Shown here piece by piece: positions 53,007-61,995 of a stretch of 64,000 nucleotides of DNA (position 1 is the first letter of the stretch; each line of letters opens with the position of its first letter). A model generated the notes under the pieces. That model saw only the letters and a list, made by a program, of their open reading frames with translations. It was not told the origin of the DNA and did no database searches. Location of the stretch: NCBI GenBank assembly GCA_014237395.1, contig JABZFP010000014.1:186001-250000 (forward strand), given 5' to 3'. The position numbers and the translations under genes are program-made. This stretch comes from Desulfobacteraceae bacterium. Its GTDB lineage: Bacteria; Desulfobacterota; Desulfobacteria; Desulfobacterales; UBA5852.

Positions 53007-53105
53007 GATGTCATCACCCTCGATACCGTTGGGAGGGCGCCGTAAAACCCTGCCGATGAGAATCGGCATCCGTGCCCGATGGTGTGCGTCATATGAGCGA
53101 ACACG

Positions 53106-54092
53106 CTATTCGGGGCGCTCCTTGCCCATTGTTTCATAAGCGCGGATAATATCCTGTACCAATCGATGTCTGACCACGTCCGTATTGGAAAAGAACACGA
53201 ACGCGATGCCCTCGATATTTTGTAAAATCCGGTTGGCTTCTATCAGACCGGACGTCTTCGTGGCGGGAAGATCGACTTGTGTGATATCGCCGGTGATCAC
53301 CGCTTTGGAATTGAAGCCGATGCGTGTCAGAAACATTTTCATCTGCTCCGACGTGGTATTTTGGGCTTCATCCAAAATCACAAAGGCATCATTCAGGGTT
53401 CGGCCGCGCATGAAGGCAATGGGGGCGACCTCGATGACGCCTTGCTGCATGAGGCTGGACACTTTTTCGAACCGCATCATGTCGTGCAGGGCGTCATAAA
53501 GCGGCCGAAGGTAGGGATCGACCTTTTCCGTCAGGTCGCCGGGCAGAAACCCCAGCGTCTCCCCGGCCTCGACCGCGGGCCGGGTCAAAATAATACGGCT
53601 GACAATGCCATTGGCCAGGGCCGCGACGGCCATGGCCATTGCGAGATACGTTTTGCCGGTGCCCGCCGGTCCGATCCCGAAAACGATATCGAAGCGCCGC
53701 ATGGCGTCGATGTAATTTTTCTGCGCCGGGTTTTTCGGTGCGATCGAGCGTTTTTTAGACGTGATATAGACCGTGTCCATGAAGATATCTTTCAGGCGGA
53801 CACGGTCATTCGCGCTCAGAATACGAATGGCATAGTCGATATCGTTAAGGTAAAGGGGGTAGCCATCCTGGATAAGCCCGTAAAGTTGTTTGAGAATGTT
53901 TTCGGCAAGGGCGGATGCGATGGCATCGCCTTTGATATGGACGGCACTGCCGCGCGTGTTAATGTCCAGGGCCAGGGCCTTGGCGATACGCTGAAGATGG
54001 CAGTTGTGCTCGCCAAAAAGGATGCGCGTCGGTTCGACATCGTCGAATGACAACTGGCGCAACGGGTCTTGTGATTTTTCCGGCATAAACAT
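53106..54092 (-). CDS. PhoH-like ATPase
   Basis: 328 residues from ATG 54092 (54086 also possible; no strong ribosome site at either). PhoH P-loop GIGPAGTGKTYLAMAMA, ILTRPAVEAGETLGFLPGDL, Walker B VILDEAQNTT and GFNSKAVITGDITQVDLP. Adjacent RNA-binding-like N-domain residues 15-110. A predicted RNA helicase or nuclease-linked ATPase, cytosolic, paired with YbeY across bacteria. First gene of the operon; an upstream in-frame extension to 54218 has no support. Confidence 0.92.
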   Translation of the reverse strand: MFMPEKSQDPLRQLSFDDVEPTRILFGEHNCHLQRIAKALALDINTRGSAVHIKGDAIASALAENILKQLYGLIQDGYPLYLNDIDYAIRILSANDRVRLKDIFMDTVYITSKKRSIAPKNPAQKNYIDAMRRFDIVFGIGPAGTGKTYLAMAMAVAALANGIVSRIILTRPAVEAGETLGFLPGDLTEKVDPYLRPLYDALHDMMRFEKVSSLMQQGVIEVAPIAFMRGRTLNDAFVILDEAQNTTSEQMKMFLTRIGFNSKAVITGDITQVDLPATKTSGLIEANRILQNIEGIAFVFFSNTDVVRHRLVQDIIRAYETMGKERPE

Positions 54093-54397
54093 GATTCTAC
54101 GTTGAAGAGGCCGCCGCCCACCGCGGATGATAAAAAAATCAGCCGCCTCTCGGAGCGTGGCCCCCGAAATAATAAAGCCGAATGTTACCATATGGGTCTT
54201 CAGGAATGCAAACGGCAATTCATCCGGTCTCTTATTCGTTGAAAAACCTTGACCCCCTAGACCGGCTCTGTTAAGTCAACCTCCTGATTCATTTGGCGTT
54301 TCAACCGGTTGCGGCGTGTAAGCCTAAGGTAATCCGCCAGGTTGGACACCGGGCAGAAACCCGTTTCACGATCGTTTATAGAGGTCCGTCAATCCTT

Positions 54398-54925
54398 ATG
54401 AATGCATTGGATATCGTCATCGGCATCATCCTGGTGTTCACGCTGGTCCGCGGTATTTTTCGCGGGCTGGTGGTAGAGATTTCATCGATCATCGGTATAT
54501 TCGGCGGGATTTATGGGGCTGTTTTCTATTACCCGGCGGCCGCGCAATTCCTGCATCGGTGGATTTCCGATACCGCCTACACGAATATCATCGGTTTTCT
54601 GCTTATTTTCGGGGTCATCTTCATCCTGGTGGGTATCCTGGGGGTGGTGATCAAGTATCTGCTCAACATTGCCTCTCTAGGTTGGTTCGACCGGTTGTGT
54701 GGGGCGGCCTTCGGTGGCGTCAAGGGCATTTTAATCGCTTCGGTGCTGTTGTTCGCCTTGACGACGTTTCTGCCCGGCGGCACACCGCTCATCAAAACCT
54801 CGCGCCTGGCGCCGCATGTGGCGGTCATTACCGAGGGCATTGTAAAAATCATTCCCCAGAACATGAAGCAGCGTTTTGGCGAAAAATACAAGGATGTTAA
54901 ACGGGAATGGAAAGTGAAAAACTAG
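54398..54925 (+). CDS. CvpA family membrane protein
   Basis: 175 residues from ATG 54398, four membrane segments with the CvpA pattern MNALDIVIGIILVFTLVRG and FRGLVVEISSIIGIFGGIYGA, and DRLCGAAFGGVKGILIA. The family was named for colicin V production and now is linked to envelope stress, without a defined biochemistry. The last 19 bases overlap mazG. Confidence 0.85.
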   Translation: MNALDIVIGIILVFTLVRGIFRGLVVEISSIIGIFGGIYGAVFYYPAAAQFLHRWISDTAYTNIIGFLLIFGVIFILVGILGVVIKYLLNIASLGWFDRLCGAAFGGVKGILIASVLLFALTTFLPGGTPLIKTSRLAPHVAVITEGIVKIIPQNMKQRFGEKYKDVKREWKVKN

Positions 54926-55737
54926 GACCGGCGCCCAACTCGCTGGATGCAATCGTTGCCCTTATTCAGCAACTCCGGGGCGAGGGGGGGTGCCCCTGGG
55001 ATCAAAAACAAACCCCTCAATCCCTCTCTGTCTATCTTATCGAAGAGATGTACGAACTGGTGGATGCCATTGCTTCCGGTGACGCGCGCGCGGTGTGTGA
55101 GGAGTTGGGCGATGTGATCTTCCAGGTTCTTTTCCTTGTCGTGCTTTTTACCGAATCCGGCGCATTTGATATGGATCATGTCGTCCGGCACAACATCGAG
55201 AAGATGGTGCGGCGGCATCCGCATGTCTTCGGTGATAAGAAAGTGACGTCAGCGGCAGATGTCCGGGAAAACTGGCATGCCATCAAAAAGGAAGAGCAGA
55301 AGGCGAACCATTGTGAGAATGCCTCTTTGCTGGATTCAATACCAGCCAGCCTGCCGGCCCTCATGCGGTCTTACCGGGTTTCGGAACGGGCGGCCCGGAC
55401 CGGGTTTGACTGGAACGATCTGACGGAAGTGATGGCCAAGGTGGAGGAGGAGTGGGCCGAATTCAAAACCGCCGCCAGCCAGATTCGGGATGAAACGTCA
55501 CGCCACGTGGCGGCGGTGGAGTTTGGCGACATTATTTTCACGTTGTCCAACGTGGCGCGCTTTGTCGGGTTTCACCCGGAAACAGCGCTCACTGCCGCCA
55601 TCAACAAGTTTGAGAAGCGTTTTCGCTATATGGAGCAGGCCTTCATGCGCCAGGGCACCGAACTTGAAGCGGCGTCCCGTGACGACATGGATCGCGCCTG
55701 GGATACCGCCAAGGAAAACGTCTCTTCACCGACCTGA
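54907..55737 (+). CDS. mazG: Nucleoside triphosphate pyrophosphohydrolase
   Basis: 276 residues, two MazG domains: residues 10-125 (RGEGGCPWDQKQTPQSLSVY, EEMYELVDAI, EELGDVIFQVLF) and 165-255 (EWAEFKTA, EFGDIIFTLSNVAR). Removes abnormal nucleoside triphosphates. The ExxE12-28ExxD metal motif is complete in both halves. ATG at 54907 inside the cvpA end; GGAATGG-type sequence gives a weak ribosome site, consistent with coupling. Confidence 0.94.
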   Translation: MESEKLGPAPNSLDAIVALIQQLRGEGGCPWDQKQTPQSLSVYLIEEMYELVDAIASGDARAVCEELGDVIFQVLFLVVLFTESGAFDMDHVVRHNIEKMVRRHPHVFGDKKVTSAADVRENWHAIKKEEQKANHCENASLLDSIPASLPALMRSYRVSERAARTGFDWNDLTEVMAKVEEEWAEFKTAASQIRDETSRHVAAVEFGDIIFTLSNVARFVGFHPETALTAAINKFEKRFRYMEQAFMRQGTELEAASRDDMDRAWDTAKENVSSPT

Positions 55738-55751
55738 TCAGGGATAATTTT

Positions 55752-56153
55752 TTACTTCGAATCGAATGGGGCCGCGGACGCATCATTCCCATCGCTGGGT
55801 GGGGCAGCCGCATCGATCGTGGACTGAAAACGGTTGATGAACTGTTCGGGGTTTTCAACGGCCAGGCAATGCTTGATCTTCCGGCAGTTTTCGTCGATCG
55901 TATGGTAATGAAACGCGCTTGGCGGTTTTTCTTCGGCCGTTGATGACAACGGGGGCATCTTCTGGCGGGCGGCTTCCGCTTGAAAGCGGGCTTCCTCTTC
56001 ACTCAGGCGCGTAACGCGGTCCATAATGGTGCCGGCCACCTTTTTGACGACGGTTTCCAAACGATGGCCGGTGTCCTGCCGGTGATTCCCATTGCGCAAC
56101 TGCTGGGCGAAATCCTTAAGAATATTGTGAATTTGGTAGTTGGGGATAAACAT
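55752..56153 (-). CDS. Conserved hypothetical protein
   Basis: 133 residues. N-terminus MFIPNYQIHNILKDFAQQL is a pattern seen in uncharacterised Desulfobacterota proteins; followed by VVKKVAGTIMDRVTRLSEEEA, a likely amphipathic helix, and an Ala/Pro/Asp-rich tail. No membrane segment or cysteine pair motif. Function unknown. It converges on mazG, with 14 bases between the stops. Confidence 0.6.
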   Translation of the reverse strand: MFIPNYQIHNILKDFAQQLRNGNHRQDTGHRLETVVKKVAGTIMDRVTRLSEEEARFQAEAARQKMPPLSSTAEEKPPSAFHYHTIDENCRKIKHCLAVENPEQFINRFQSTIDAAAPPSDGNDASAAPFDSK

Positions 56154-56167
56154 CGGACACGCTTTCG

Positions 56168-56695
56168 TCAGTTGTGATGGTTACGATGACACAATGCGGA
56201 ACGACTGTCTAGGACGCACCGGATGAAGGCCCGGTGACTGCCAAATGCGATGGGCGGCATTTCCTGGCAGTGAAACCAGCGGACGGTCATGGCATCGTCC
56301 CCAGCGTGGATCGAGGTACTCAAGGGGGTTACCCGGTATCCCGCCACCAGTACAGTGTGGTAAATGCGATTGGGCGCCGCCTTCAGTCCGATCAGCCCCG
56401 TTACCTGGCCGGCCAATCCCGTTTCCTCCAGCAACTCCCGCAAAACCGCCGCTTCCGGTGTCTCCTCCAGCTCCATAAACCCGCCGGGCAGGCACCATTC
56501 CCCCCGGCGCGGGGCCACCTTGCGCTGGACCAGCAAAATCCGGTCATGCGTATCGAAAACAACCGCACATACGGCCGGGATGGGATTGTCATATAACAGC
56601 CGACGACAATTGCGGCAATAACGTCGATCCCTTCCCTCCCATTGGCCGTGGGACGTGGTGCCGCCGCAATACGGGCAATAGGTTTTTTCCGTCAG
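56168..56695 (-). CDS. NUDIX hydrolase with N-terminal zinc ribbon; start unclear
   Basis: The frame reads YCPYCGG, then CRNC (zinc ribbon, about 56620-56680), PIPAVCAVVFDTHDRILLVQRK, then the NUDIX box GGFMELEETPEAAVLRELLEET. Such proteins hydrolyse nucleoside diphosphate derivatives, often NADH or ADP-ribose. There is no ATG, GTG or TTG in this frame upstream of the TTG at 56536, which would cut off the zinc ribbon and first strands. I used the CTG at 56695 as a provisional start. A rare start codon, a frame error near 56700 or a mutated start are all possible. Confidence 0.7.
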   Translation of the reverse strand: MTEKTYCPYCGGTTSHGQWEGRDRRYCRNCRRLLYDNPIPAVCAVVFDTHDRILLVQRKVAPRRGEWCLPGGFMELEETPEAAVLRELLEETGLAGQVTGLIGLKAAPNRIYHTVLVAGYRVTPLSTSIHAGDDAMTVRWFHCQEMPPIAFGSHRAFIRCVLDSRSALCHRNHHN

Positions 56696-56832
56696 GTCAG
56701 GGCCGGCTATGTCTTCAGGATGATTGACGCCTTCCCCCTGCTGATGCCGTATGGCGGATCGTGGTGATCCGATGCGCCACCTCGCTTTCGGGCGCTGTCG
56801 CCATGTTATACGAACCGGTGTACGCCTGATCG

Positions 56833-58128
56833 CTAATCGTCGAAATCGCCTTCGGGGCCCTTGTCGCTGTCAATGGCCGCCGCACGTTCCCTGATCTTGG
56901 CTTCGGTCCAGTCCTCCGGAGCCTCCTTGCGCTGGGCATTGGGTCCCGGATCATAGCCGCCGCAATCGCGGATGGCCTCGATGACCAGCGGGGCGGTGTC
57001 TTGGGCGTTGAACACGTTGACAAGCATGTTGGCAACGAACGTTTTTACCCGTTCGATCATACGGTCACGCACCGCCCGGGGCTGACCGAGCAGCTGGTTT
57101 TCGAAGGGCAGGTTCAGTTTTTTGAAGTTACCGGCATTCCAGTCCTGTTGGGCGGCATAGGCCACCATGCGCTCCCAGACGTCTTCCATAACTCCTTCGT
57201 TGGGACGTTTGATAAACCGGCCGTCATCGTCAAGGATGGCATTGCCGTAGTCATTCACTTCCAGCCCCCAGGAGACCATTTGCAGGGCGGTGGCTACGTT
57301 GGCCTTGGTCGTTCGCGTGCGGGAGGCGATTTCCCGCAGACGATCCGAATTGTTGCCGGAGGTTCCGTGCTGCGCCCCGGAAACATTGTAAGGGGCCAGG
57401 GCCTCATGGATTTCGCGGGTCAGTTCCACCTGAATTCCTTGGCCGCTGGCCTCGATACCGTGCGTCGACCCGTTGTTCAGCGCGATCCAGTTGGGGAAAA
57501 TATCATGGGCGTTCAGGCCGCGGATCAGGAACAGGGCTTCCTGTGCCGAGGACAGCCCCTGTGAGCCCTTGATTTCGCCCACCTCGGTTTCCCGGCCCGC
57601 CCACTCCGGGATGAAAGGATTCAGGGCAAGATTGGCCAGGAGATTGAGATCGTCGGGCATGTGGGAGGCGTCGATGGCGATGGATGTCATGCCCGCTTCG
57701 AAAATGGTGGGGATTTCCATCTGGGCCGGCGCGATGTCGCTTTCCTTTTTGATGCCGTAGTGATCGGCGTGAATGGCCACTGGAATCGTGATGCCCAACT
57801 CGTTGCAGGCGGCATTCACCTGGCGCGCGATGTTCCAATAGTTGACCGCACAGTAGGCATTGGCGCCCCCTTCCGAGCGCGCGATTTCAATGATCAGGCA
57901 GGCATTGGCCTGCTGGGCGGCCAGCAGCGCGCCCCGGATGATAAAATAACTGCGGCCGTTGGCGGCCATGGCAATGGCTTTACCTTTGGCAAGCATGGCT
58001 TTATCGATGTATTTGCCGCTCACGATGAGCGCCTGTGATTCGGGGAACAATTTGACAATATTGGGCGTCCGACCGATTTTGAGGGCTTCTTGATATGCTT
58101 TGGAATCTACCGCGAGAGGTGCAGCCAT
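56833..58128 (-). CDS. Class II fructose-bisphosphate aldolase
   Basis: 431 residues from ATG 58128, which has AAAGGAGG six bases upstream. Features of the zinc aldolase barrel: PVAIHADHYGIKKE (zinc His and catalytic Asp), IDASHMPDDLN, GEIKGSQGL, HGTSGN (zinc His in GAQHGTSGN) and NVATALQMVSWGLE. It belongs to the long branch of about 430 residues found in Desulfobacterota and others rather than the E. coli FbaA type. Acts in glycolysis/gluconeogenesis; other ketose bisphosphates are possible substrates. Confidence 0.88.
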   Translation of the reverse strand: MAAPLAVDSKAYQEALKIGRTPNIVKLFPESQALIVSGKYIDKAMLAKGKAIAMAANGRSYFIIRGALLAAQQANACLIIEIARSEGGANAYCAVNYWNIARQVNAACNELGITIPVAIHADHYGIKKESDIAPAQMEIPTIFEAGMTSIAIDASHMPDDLNLLANLALNPFIPEWAGRETEVGEIKGSQGLSSAQEALFLIRGLNAHDIFPNWIALNNGSTHGIEASGQGIQVELTREIHEALAPYNVSGAQHGTSGNNSDRLREIASRTRTTKANVATALQMVSWGLEVNDYGNAILDDDGRFIKRPNEGVMEDVWERMVAYAAQQDWNAGNFKKLNLPFENQLLGQPRAVRDRMIERVKTFVANMLVNVFNAQDTAPLVIEAIRDCGGYDPGPNAQRKEAPEDWTEAKIRERAAAIDSDKGPEGDFDD

Positions 58129-58655
58129 GGTTGCCTCCTTTATGATGGGGTCCATCGGTTCGGCGTGAATCCGTGTCACGAACCGGGGAAAACGGTCATC
58201 TTCCCTAAGGGTGGCGATGGATACGCCGGAATGTCACGTGACGGACCGCTGGTGTACCGGTTGGATGTGCTCTCCTGCATGGTGGCCGTCAGCGCCGTGG
58301 CTTCGGGGAATGGCAGGGAAATCATGGGAAGATTGGTCCCCGTCTTGAATAAAAAAGGGGCGCGATCCGCACACCTGACCATGGCCCTGTCGGACATGAC
58401 GCGCAGGCGCTTCCGGCAACTGATTTCAGCGCTTATGTATAGATGAGATCCTATGGGATGGCAACCGGATAATCAAGCCCCTTTTCTGTCGATTTGCCCT
58501 GGAATGTCATCCTTCGGAAGGGATTCGGTATTATGGCATTTCAATTTGCGGTCAATCTGCCTATACTACATTTTTATCGCGTCGCCGATTTTTCAGCCGG
58601 GCCCTACCCGAAATGGATAGACATCCTTTTGGGATCATTATCGAGGAGGAAAAAA
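58129..58655. other. Divergent intergenic region, one doubtful small ORF
   Basis: About 530 bases between the aldolase and the SDR. A plus-strand reading from ATG 58232 to 58446 (71 residues, SRDGPLVYRLDVLSCMVAV start, basic C-terminus) has only a GGA as ribosome site; I cannot support it firmly. Promoters of both neighbours must be here. Confidence 0.35.
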
Positions 58656-59402
58656 ATGTCATCCAATGGACTCAGCCGTAAAGTGGCCATCGTTACGGGC
58701 GCATCACGTGGCATCGGTCGTGCCATCGCCTTGGCGCTGGCAGCGGAAGGGGCGGCTGTTCTGGCCAATTATGTCAGGGATCGCACGGCGGCCGATCACG
58801 TTGTGGCGGATATCCAGGCGCGCGGGGGGCGGGCAACGGTCGTCAAAGCGGATGTATCGATAGCAAAAGAGGCGGCCGCGCTGTTTGAAGCGGCCGAAGC
58901 CGCATACGGTCCGGTCGATATCCTGGTAAACAATGCGGGGCTGGCCCACTACGCCCCAATCCGAGATTATGACGAAAAAGACTTCGACCACCTCTTCAAC
59001 GTGAATGTCAAAGGCCCCTTTTTGATGTGCCGTGAAGCCGCCGGGAGGCTTACGGACGGGGGCACGATCGTCAATATCACGTCGACGGTAACACGCGTGA
59101 TGCTTCCCCGCTACGGGGTTTATGCCGCCACCAAAGCGGCGGTCGAACAGTTGACCCGGGCCTTGGCCAAGGAACTGGGTGACCGCCAGATAACGGTCAA
59201 CGCCGTGGCCCCGGGGCCCACCGATACAGCCCTGTTTCGTCACGGCAAATCCGATGACCAGATCGCCGCCATGGCTCAAGCGGCGGCCCTGCAGCGGCTT
59301 GGCCTGCCGGAGGATATTGCCGATGTGGTGGTGTTTCTGGCGACGCCGGCGGCGCGTTGGGTCTCCGGCCAATGTCTGCCGGTCAACGGCGGGTTTGCCT
59401 GA
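58656..59402 (+). CDS. SDR family oxidoreductase (FabG-like)
   Basis: 248 residues from ATG 58656 with GGAGG eight bases upstream. TGASRGIGRAIALAL cofactor motif, NNAG (LVNNAGLAHY), catalytic Ser in VNITSTVTRV, YAATKAAVEQ and the end VSGQCLPVNGGFA. NADP-type SDR, 3-oxoacyl-reductase or sugar/polyol dehydrogenase. The neighbouring class II aldolase (FucA type) suggests a role with a short sugar or aldehyde, which is inference. Confidence 0.9.
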   Translation: MSSNGLSRKVAIVTGASRGIGRAIALALAAEGAAVLANYVRDRTAADHVVADIQARGGRATVVKADVSIAKEAAALFEAAEAAYGPVDILVNNAGLAHYAPIRDYDEKDFDHLFNVNVKGPFLMCREAAGRLTDGGTIVNITSTVTRVMLPRYGVYAATKAAVEQLTRALAKELGDRQITVNAVAPGPTDTALFRHGKSDDQIAAMAQAAALQRLGLPEDIADVVVFLATPAARWVSGQCLPVNGGFA

Positions 59403-59484
59403 AACACTTGTTTTGCGGCCGGTCCAGGTTTGATCGCGGCCGGGGCCAGCCGGTGGCGCGATTATTGATAGCAAGGAGGCCACA

Positions 59485-60147
59485 ATGATCCTGGAGGCAC
59501 AACGCCGGGCTGTTGTATCCTATGGCGTGGCCATGGTGCGGACCGGTCTGACGACGGGAACCAGCGGGAATCTGAGCTGCTGCGACCAGCATCGCGGACG
59601 GATCGCAATCAGTCCCAGCGGGGTGCCCTATGACGTGTTGAGGCCTCAGGACGTCGTCGTGGTGGACCTGGATGGCAACGTTGTGGACGGGCTTCTCAAG
59701 CCTTCCAGTGAAATCGGTTTTCACCTGACGTTGTACCGGCATCGGTCGGATGTCGGGGGGATCGTTCATACCCATTCCACCTATGCCACAACCCTGGCCT
59801 GTCTCCAGCGCGAAATTCCACCCGTCCATTACCTGGTCGGTTTTGCCGGCGCCAAGGTGCCGGTGGCGCCCTACGCCACTTTCGGTACGGCGGCCCTGGC
59901 GCGCAATGTCCAACAAACACTGGGGGCGCACTACAGTGCGGCCTTGCTCGCCAATCATGGCCTTGTGGCGGTGGGAACGGATCTGCCCAAGGCCTTCGGC
60001 ACGGCCGAAACCATTGAATTCGTGGCCCGCCTTTATTGCCAATCGTTGGCCATCGGCGATCCGGTGGTCTTGGACGATGACGAAATGAAACGGGTCATCG
60101 CGAAATTTGAAACCTACGGCAAGCAGGACGACAGGCCGCAGCGCTGA
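59485..60147 (+). CDS. Class II aldolase/adducin family protein (fuculose-phosphate aldolase-like)
   Basis: 220 residues: GTSGNLSCCDQHRGRIAISPSG, DLDGNVVDGLLKPSSEIGFHL (catalytic Glu in SSE), HTHSTYATTLA (zinc His pair) and ANHGLVAVG (third zinc His). Cleaves L-fuculose 1-phosphate-like ketose phosphates to dihydroxyacetone phosphate and an aldehyde. GGAGG ahead of ATG 59485. Substrate may be another sugar phosphate such as a methylthio or deoxy sugar. Confidence 0.86.
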   Translation: MILEAQRRAVVSYGVAMVRTGLTTGTSGNLSCCDQHRGRIAISPSGVPYDVLRPQDVVVVDLDGNVVDGLLKPSSEIGFHLTLYRHRSDVGGIVHTHSTYATTLACLQREIPPVHYLVGFAGAKVPVAPYATFGTAALARNVQQTLGAHYSAALLANHGLVAVGTDLPKAFGTAETIEFVARLYCQSLAIGDPVVLDDDEMKRVIAKFETYGKQDDRPQR

Positions 60148-60327
60148 GGCGACCAGCCAGCGTTAGGCGAAAACCGCCAATGTCATCGAGGACGCCCTTA
60201 CAGTGGCTATTCCTCATGAAGACGGCCGGGGACCGCGGTCCTTCAGCAGGGATGACGGTTTCGGTCCCTGCCGCGCAACCATAAACGACATGCATACTAA
60301 CGATTGTCACTCGGGGAGTCGCGCCTT

Positions 60328-61008
60328 ATGACCCAATACAGTGTTAAAATACCCATTGAACGGCAGCGTTTTGTGGAAGGACGGCTCGATATTCCGGACC
60401 AGTATGCCGGACCCCAGCGAACCGGCGTGATGATGGCCCATGGGGCGGCTAACGATATGCATGAACCGTTGCTGCTTCATCTGGCGGAAGGCCTAAGCCA
60501 GGCGGGTTGCCTGGCTTTGCGGTTCAACTTTCCCTATCGCACCGAAGGGCGGCAGCGCCCGGACTCCCAGCGCGTCCTGGAATCGGCCTGGCTGGAAACC
60601 GTGAAATGGCTGCGGAACCAAACAGAATTCCCTTTGGATCGCCTGGTGGCCGGCGGCAAGTCGATGGGGGCCCGCGTGGTGTCCCAACTCGCCGGGGCCG
60701 GCCGGTTGGAGGCCGAGGGCTTCGCGTTCTGGGGCTATCCGCTGCATCCGCCCGGGCGGAAGAACCAGCTGCGGGACGCGCATCTCGACCTCATCCAGAA
60801 ACCCCTGTTGTTCGTTACGGGAACCCGCGACACATTTTGTGATATGGCGCTCTTGAAGGGCGTTGTGAGCCGATTGGGGCGCCAGGCGACACTGGAGATT
60901 GTGGAAGGGGGCGACCATTCCTTCCGTCTGCCGAAGCCCGCGGCGTCTTCCCAACAGGATGTCTACGCCCATATCTTGACACGCACGCTACGCTGGCTGG
61001 GTCTTTAA
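60328..61008 (+). CDS. Alpha/beta-hydrolase of the KANL3/Tex30 type
   Basis: 226 residues from ATG 60328 (GGGAG upstream). Hydrolase fold: MAHGAANDMHEP oxyanion region, nucleophile elbow VAGGKSMGARVVSQLAG (GKSMG), acid in VTGTRDTFCD and His in VEGGDHSFR. The KANL3/Tex30 family has dienelactone-hydrolase-like members of unknown substrate. Cytosolic; last gene before a strong hairpin. Confidence 0.85.
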   Translation: MTQYSVKIPIERQRFVEGRLDIPDQYAGPQRTGVMMAHGAANDMHEPLLLHLAEGLSQAGCLALRFNFPYRTEGRQRPDSQRVLESAWLETVKWLRNQTEFPLDRLVAGGKSMGARVVSQLAGAGRLEAEGFAFWGYPLHPPGRKNQLRDAHLDLIQKPLLFVTGTRDTFCDMALLKGVVSRLGRQATLEIVEGGDHSFRLPKPAASSQQDVYAHILTRTLRWLGL

Positions 61009-61048
61009 CCGGCACGTGTCGCCCCTTGGCCGCGGGTGCACCAATAAA

Positions 61049-61076
61049 AAAGGCGGAGATGGTCATCTCCGCCTTT
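61049..61076. terminator. Bidirectional terminator hairpin
   Basis: AAAGGCGGAGATG and CATCTCCGCCTTT form a perfect 13-bp stem with a 2-base loop between the convergent hydrolase and cytochrome genes. On the minus strand it is followed by TTTTTTATT, so it mainly ends the cytochrome transcript, and with TTT on the plus strand, that of the hydrolase. Confidence 0.9.
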
Positions 61077-61129
61077 GGCATATCCTGAGGGGTCTTACCG
61101 GTGTCAAACCGGCATTTGAAAAGAAGGGC

Positions 61130-61627
61130 TTACTCTTTGGGATGGCACTCGACGCAGCCCACCGGTAAATTCTGGATGGTGCCAACATCACCACTGATGT
61201 TGGTGACTTTTGTCTTTTCCCGGTTCTGGGCATTGATGTCGCGATGGCAGTCACGGCACATTTTATGATAGGCGTATTTGTAATAGCGGATGCCTTCGCT
61301 GGTATACTTCCCTTTTTGAATGGCATTTTCAGGCGGCGTGGTGAGATCGTGGCAGCCCGAAGTCGAGCAGGTATCTAATATCGCATGGTACTCCCAGGTA
61401 TGGTGACATGTGTCGCAACTGTAGGTCATGTGCCGTGAGTGGGGAAAATCCACCGAAGCGCGTTCCTGCTCGACGCCATCCGGAGCCCCCAACGAGAGCA
61501 TGCCGACCGGAATGGACAGCGTATCTTCCTCGTCGATTTCATCGATCCACGGGCCTGAGGCCATCAGCGTTCCACCCAGCAAAAAAAAGGTTGCGATGCA
61601 CACGATGAACAGTTTTTTGTTGACCAT
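61130..61627 (-). CDS. Tetrahaem cytochrome c3 family protein
   Basis: 165 residues from ATG 61627 (AGAGGGGAATG upstream). Sec signal peptide ends about LMASG. Four haem sites: CDTCH (71-75), the four-residue-spaced CSTSGCH (87-93), CRDCH (124-128) and CVECH (158-162); axial His residues in FPHSRH and AYHK. Periplasmic electron carrier between hydrogenases/formate dehydrogenases and membrane complexes, typical of sulfate reducers. It has an N-terminal acidic extension beyond the standard type I c3. Confidence 0.92.
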   Translation of the reverse strand: MVNKKLFIVCIATFFLLGGTLMASGPWIDEIDEEDTLSIPVGMLSLGAPDGVEQERASVDFPHSRHMTYSCDTCHHTWEYHAILDTCSTSGCHDLTTPPENAIQKGKYTSEGIRYYKYAYHKMCRDCHRDINAQNREKTKVTNISGDVGTIQNLPVGCVECHPKE

Positions 61628-61995
61628 CTCATTCCCCTCTCTTCTATACGATTTCCAGGCCCGCAAGTATGTTACCGTTACTCAAATGGGTTGCGGTTGT
61701 TAGATCCATCCGGACCGTATGCGCTTCTTTGGCGGTGGATTGGTCCAATTCAGCAGATGCGTATATCACAATTTTTTAAAAAAAGTAATGGGGATGTTGC
61801 AGAAAATGACGAATATTCAACTCCCCTGCAGAGGCTCCGGGCAACCGTTCCAGGGGCAGCCGGATGCCATTGATAGCGGTGTCGGGGGAGGCTCCCTCTT
61901 GACCCCTTCGGGCGCTTATTCTAAAAAACAGCCAGTCAATATCGTGCGGATGACGCCCCCCCCTTCTTTTTTTGAGAATGGAAGGTAGGACGACC
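61628..61995. other. Divergent intergenic region without a supported gene
   Basis: About 370 bases between the cytochrome c3 gene and the histidine kinase-like gene. Short overlapping plus-strand readings (61691-61988) have no ribosome site or protein character. It must hold both promoters. Confidence 0.35.
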
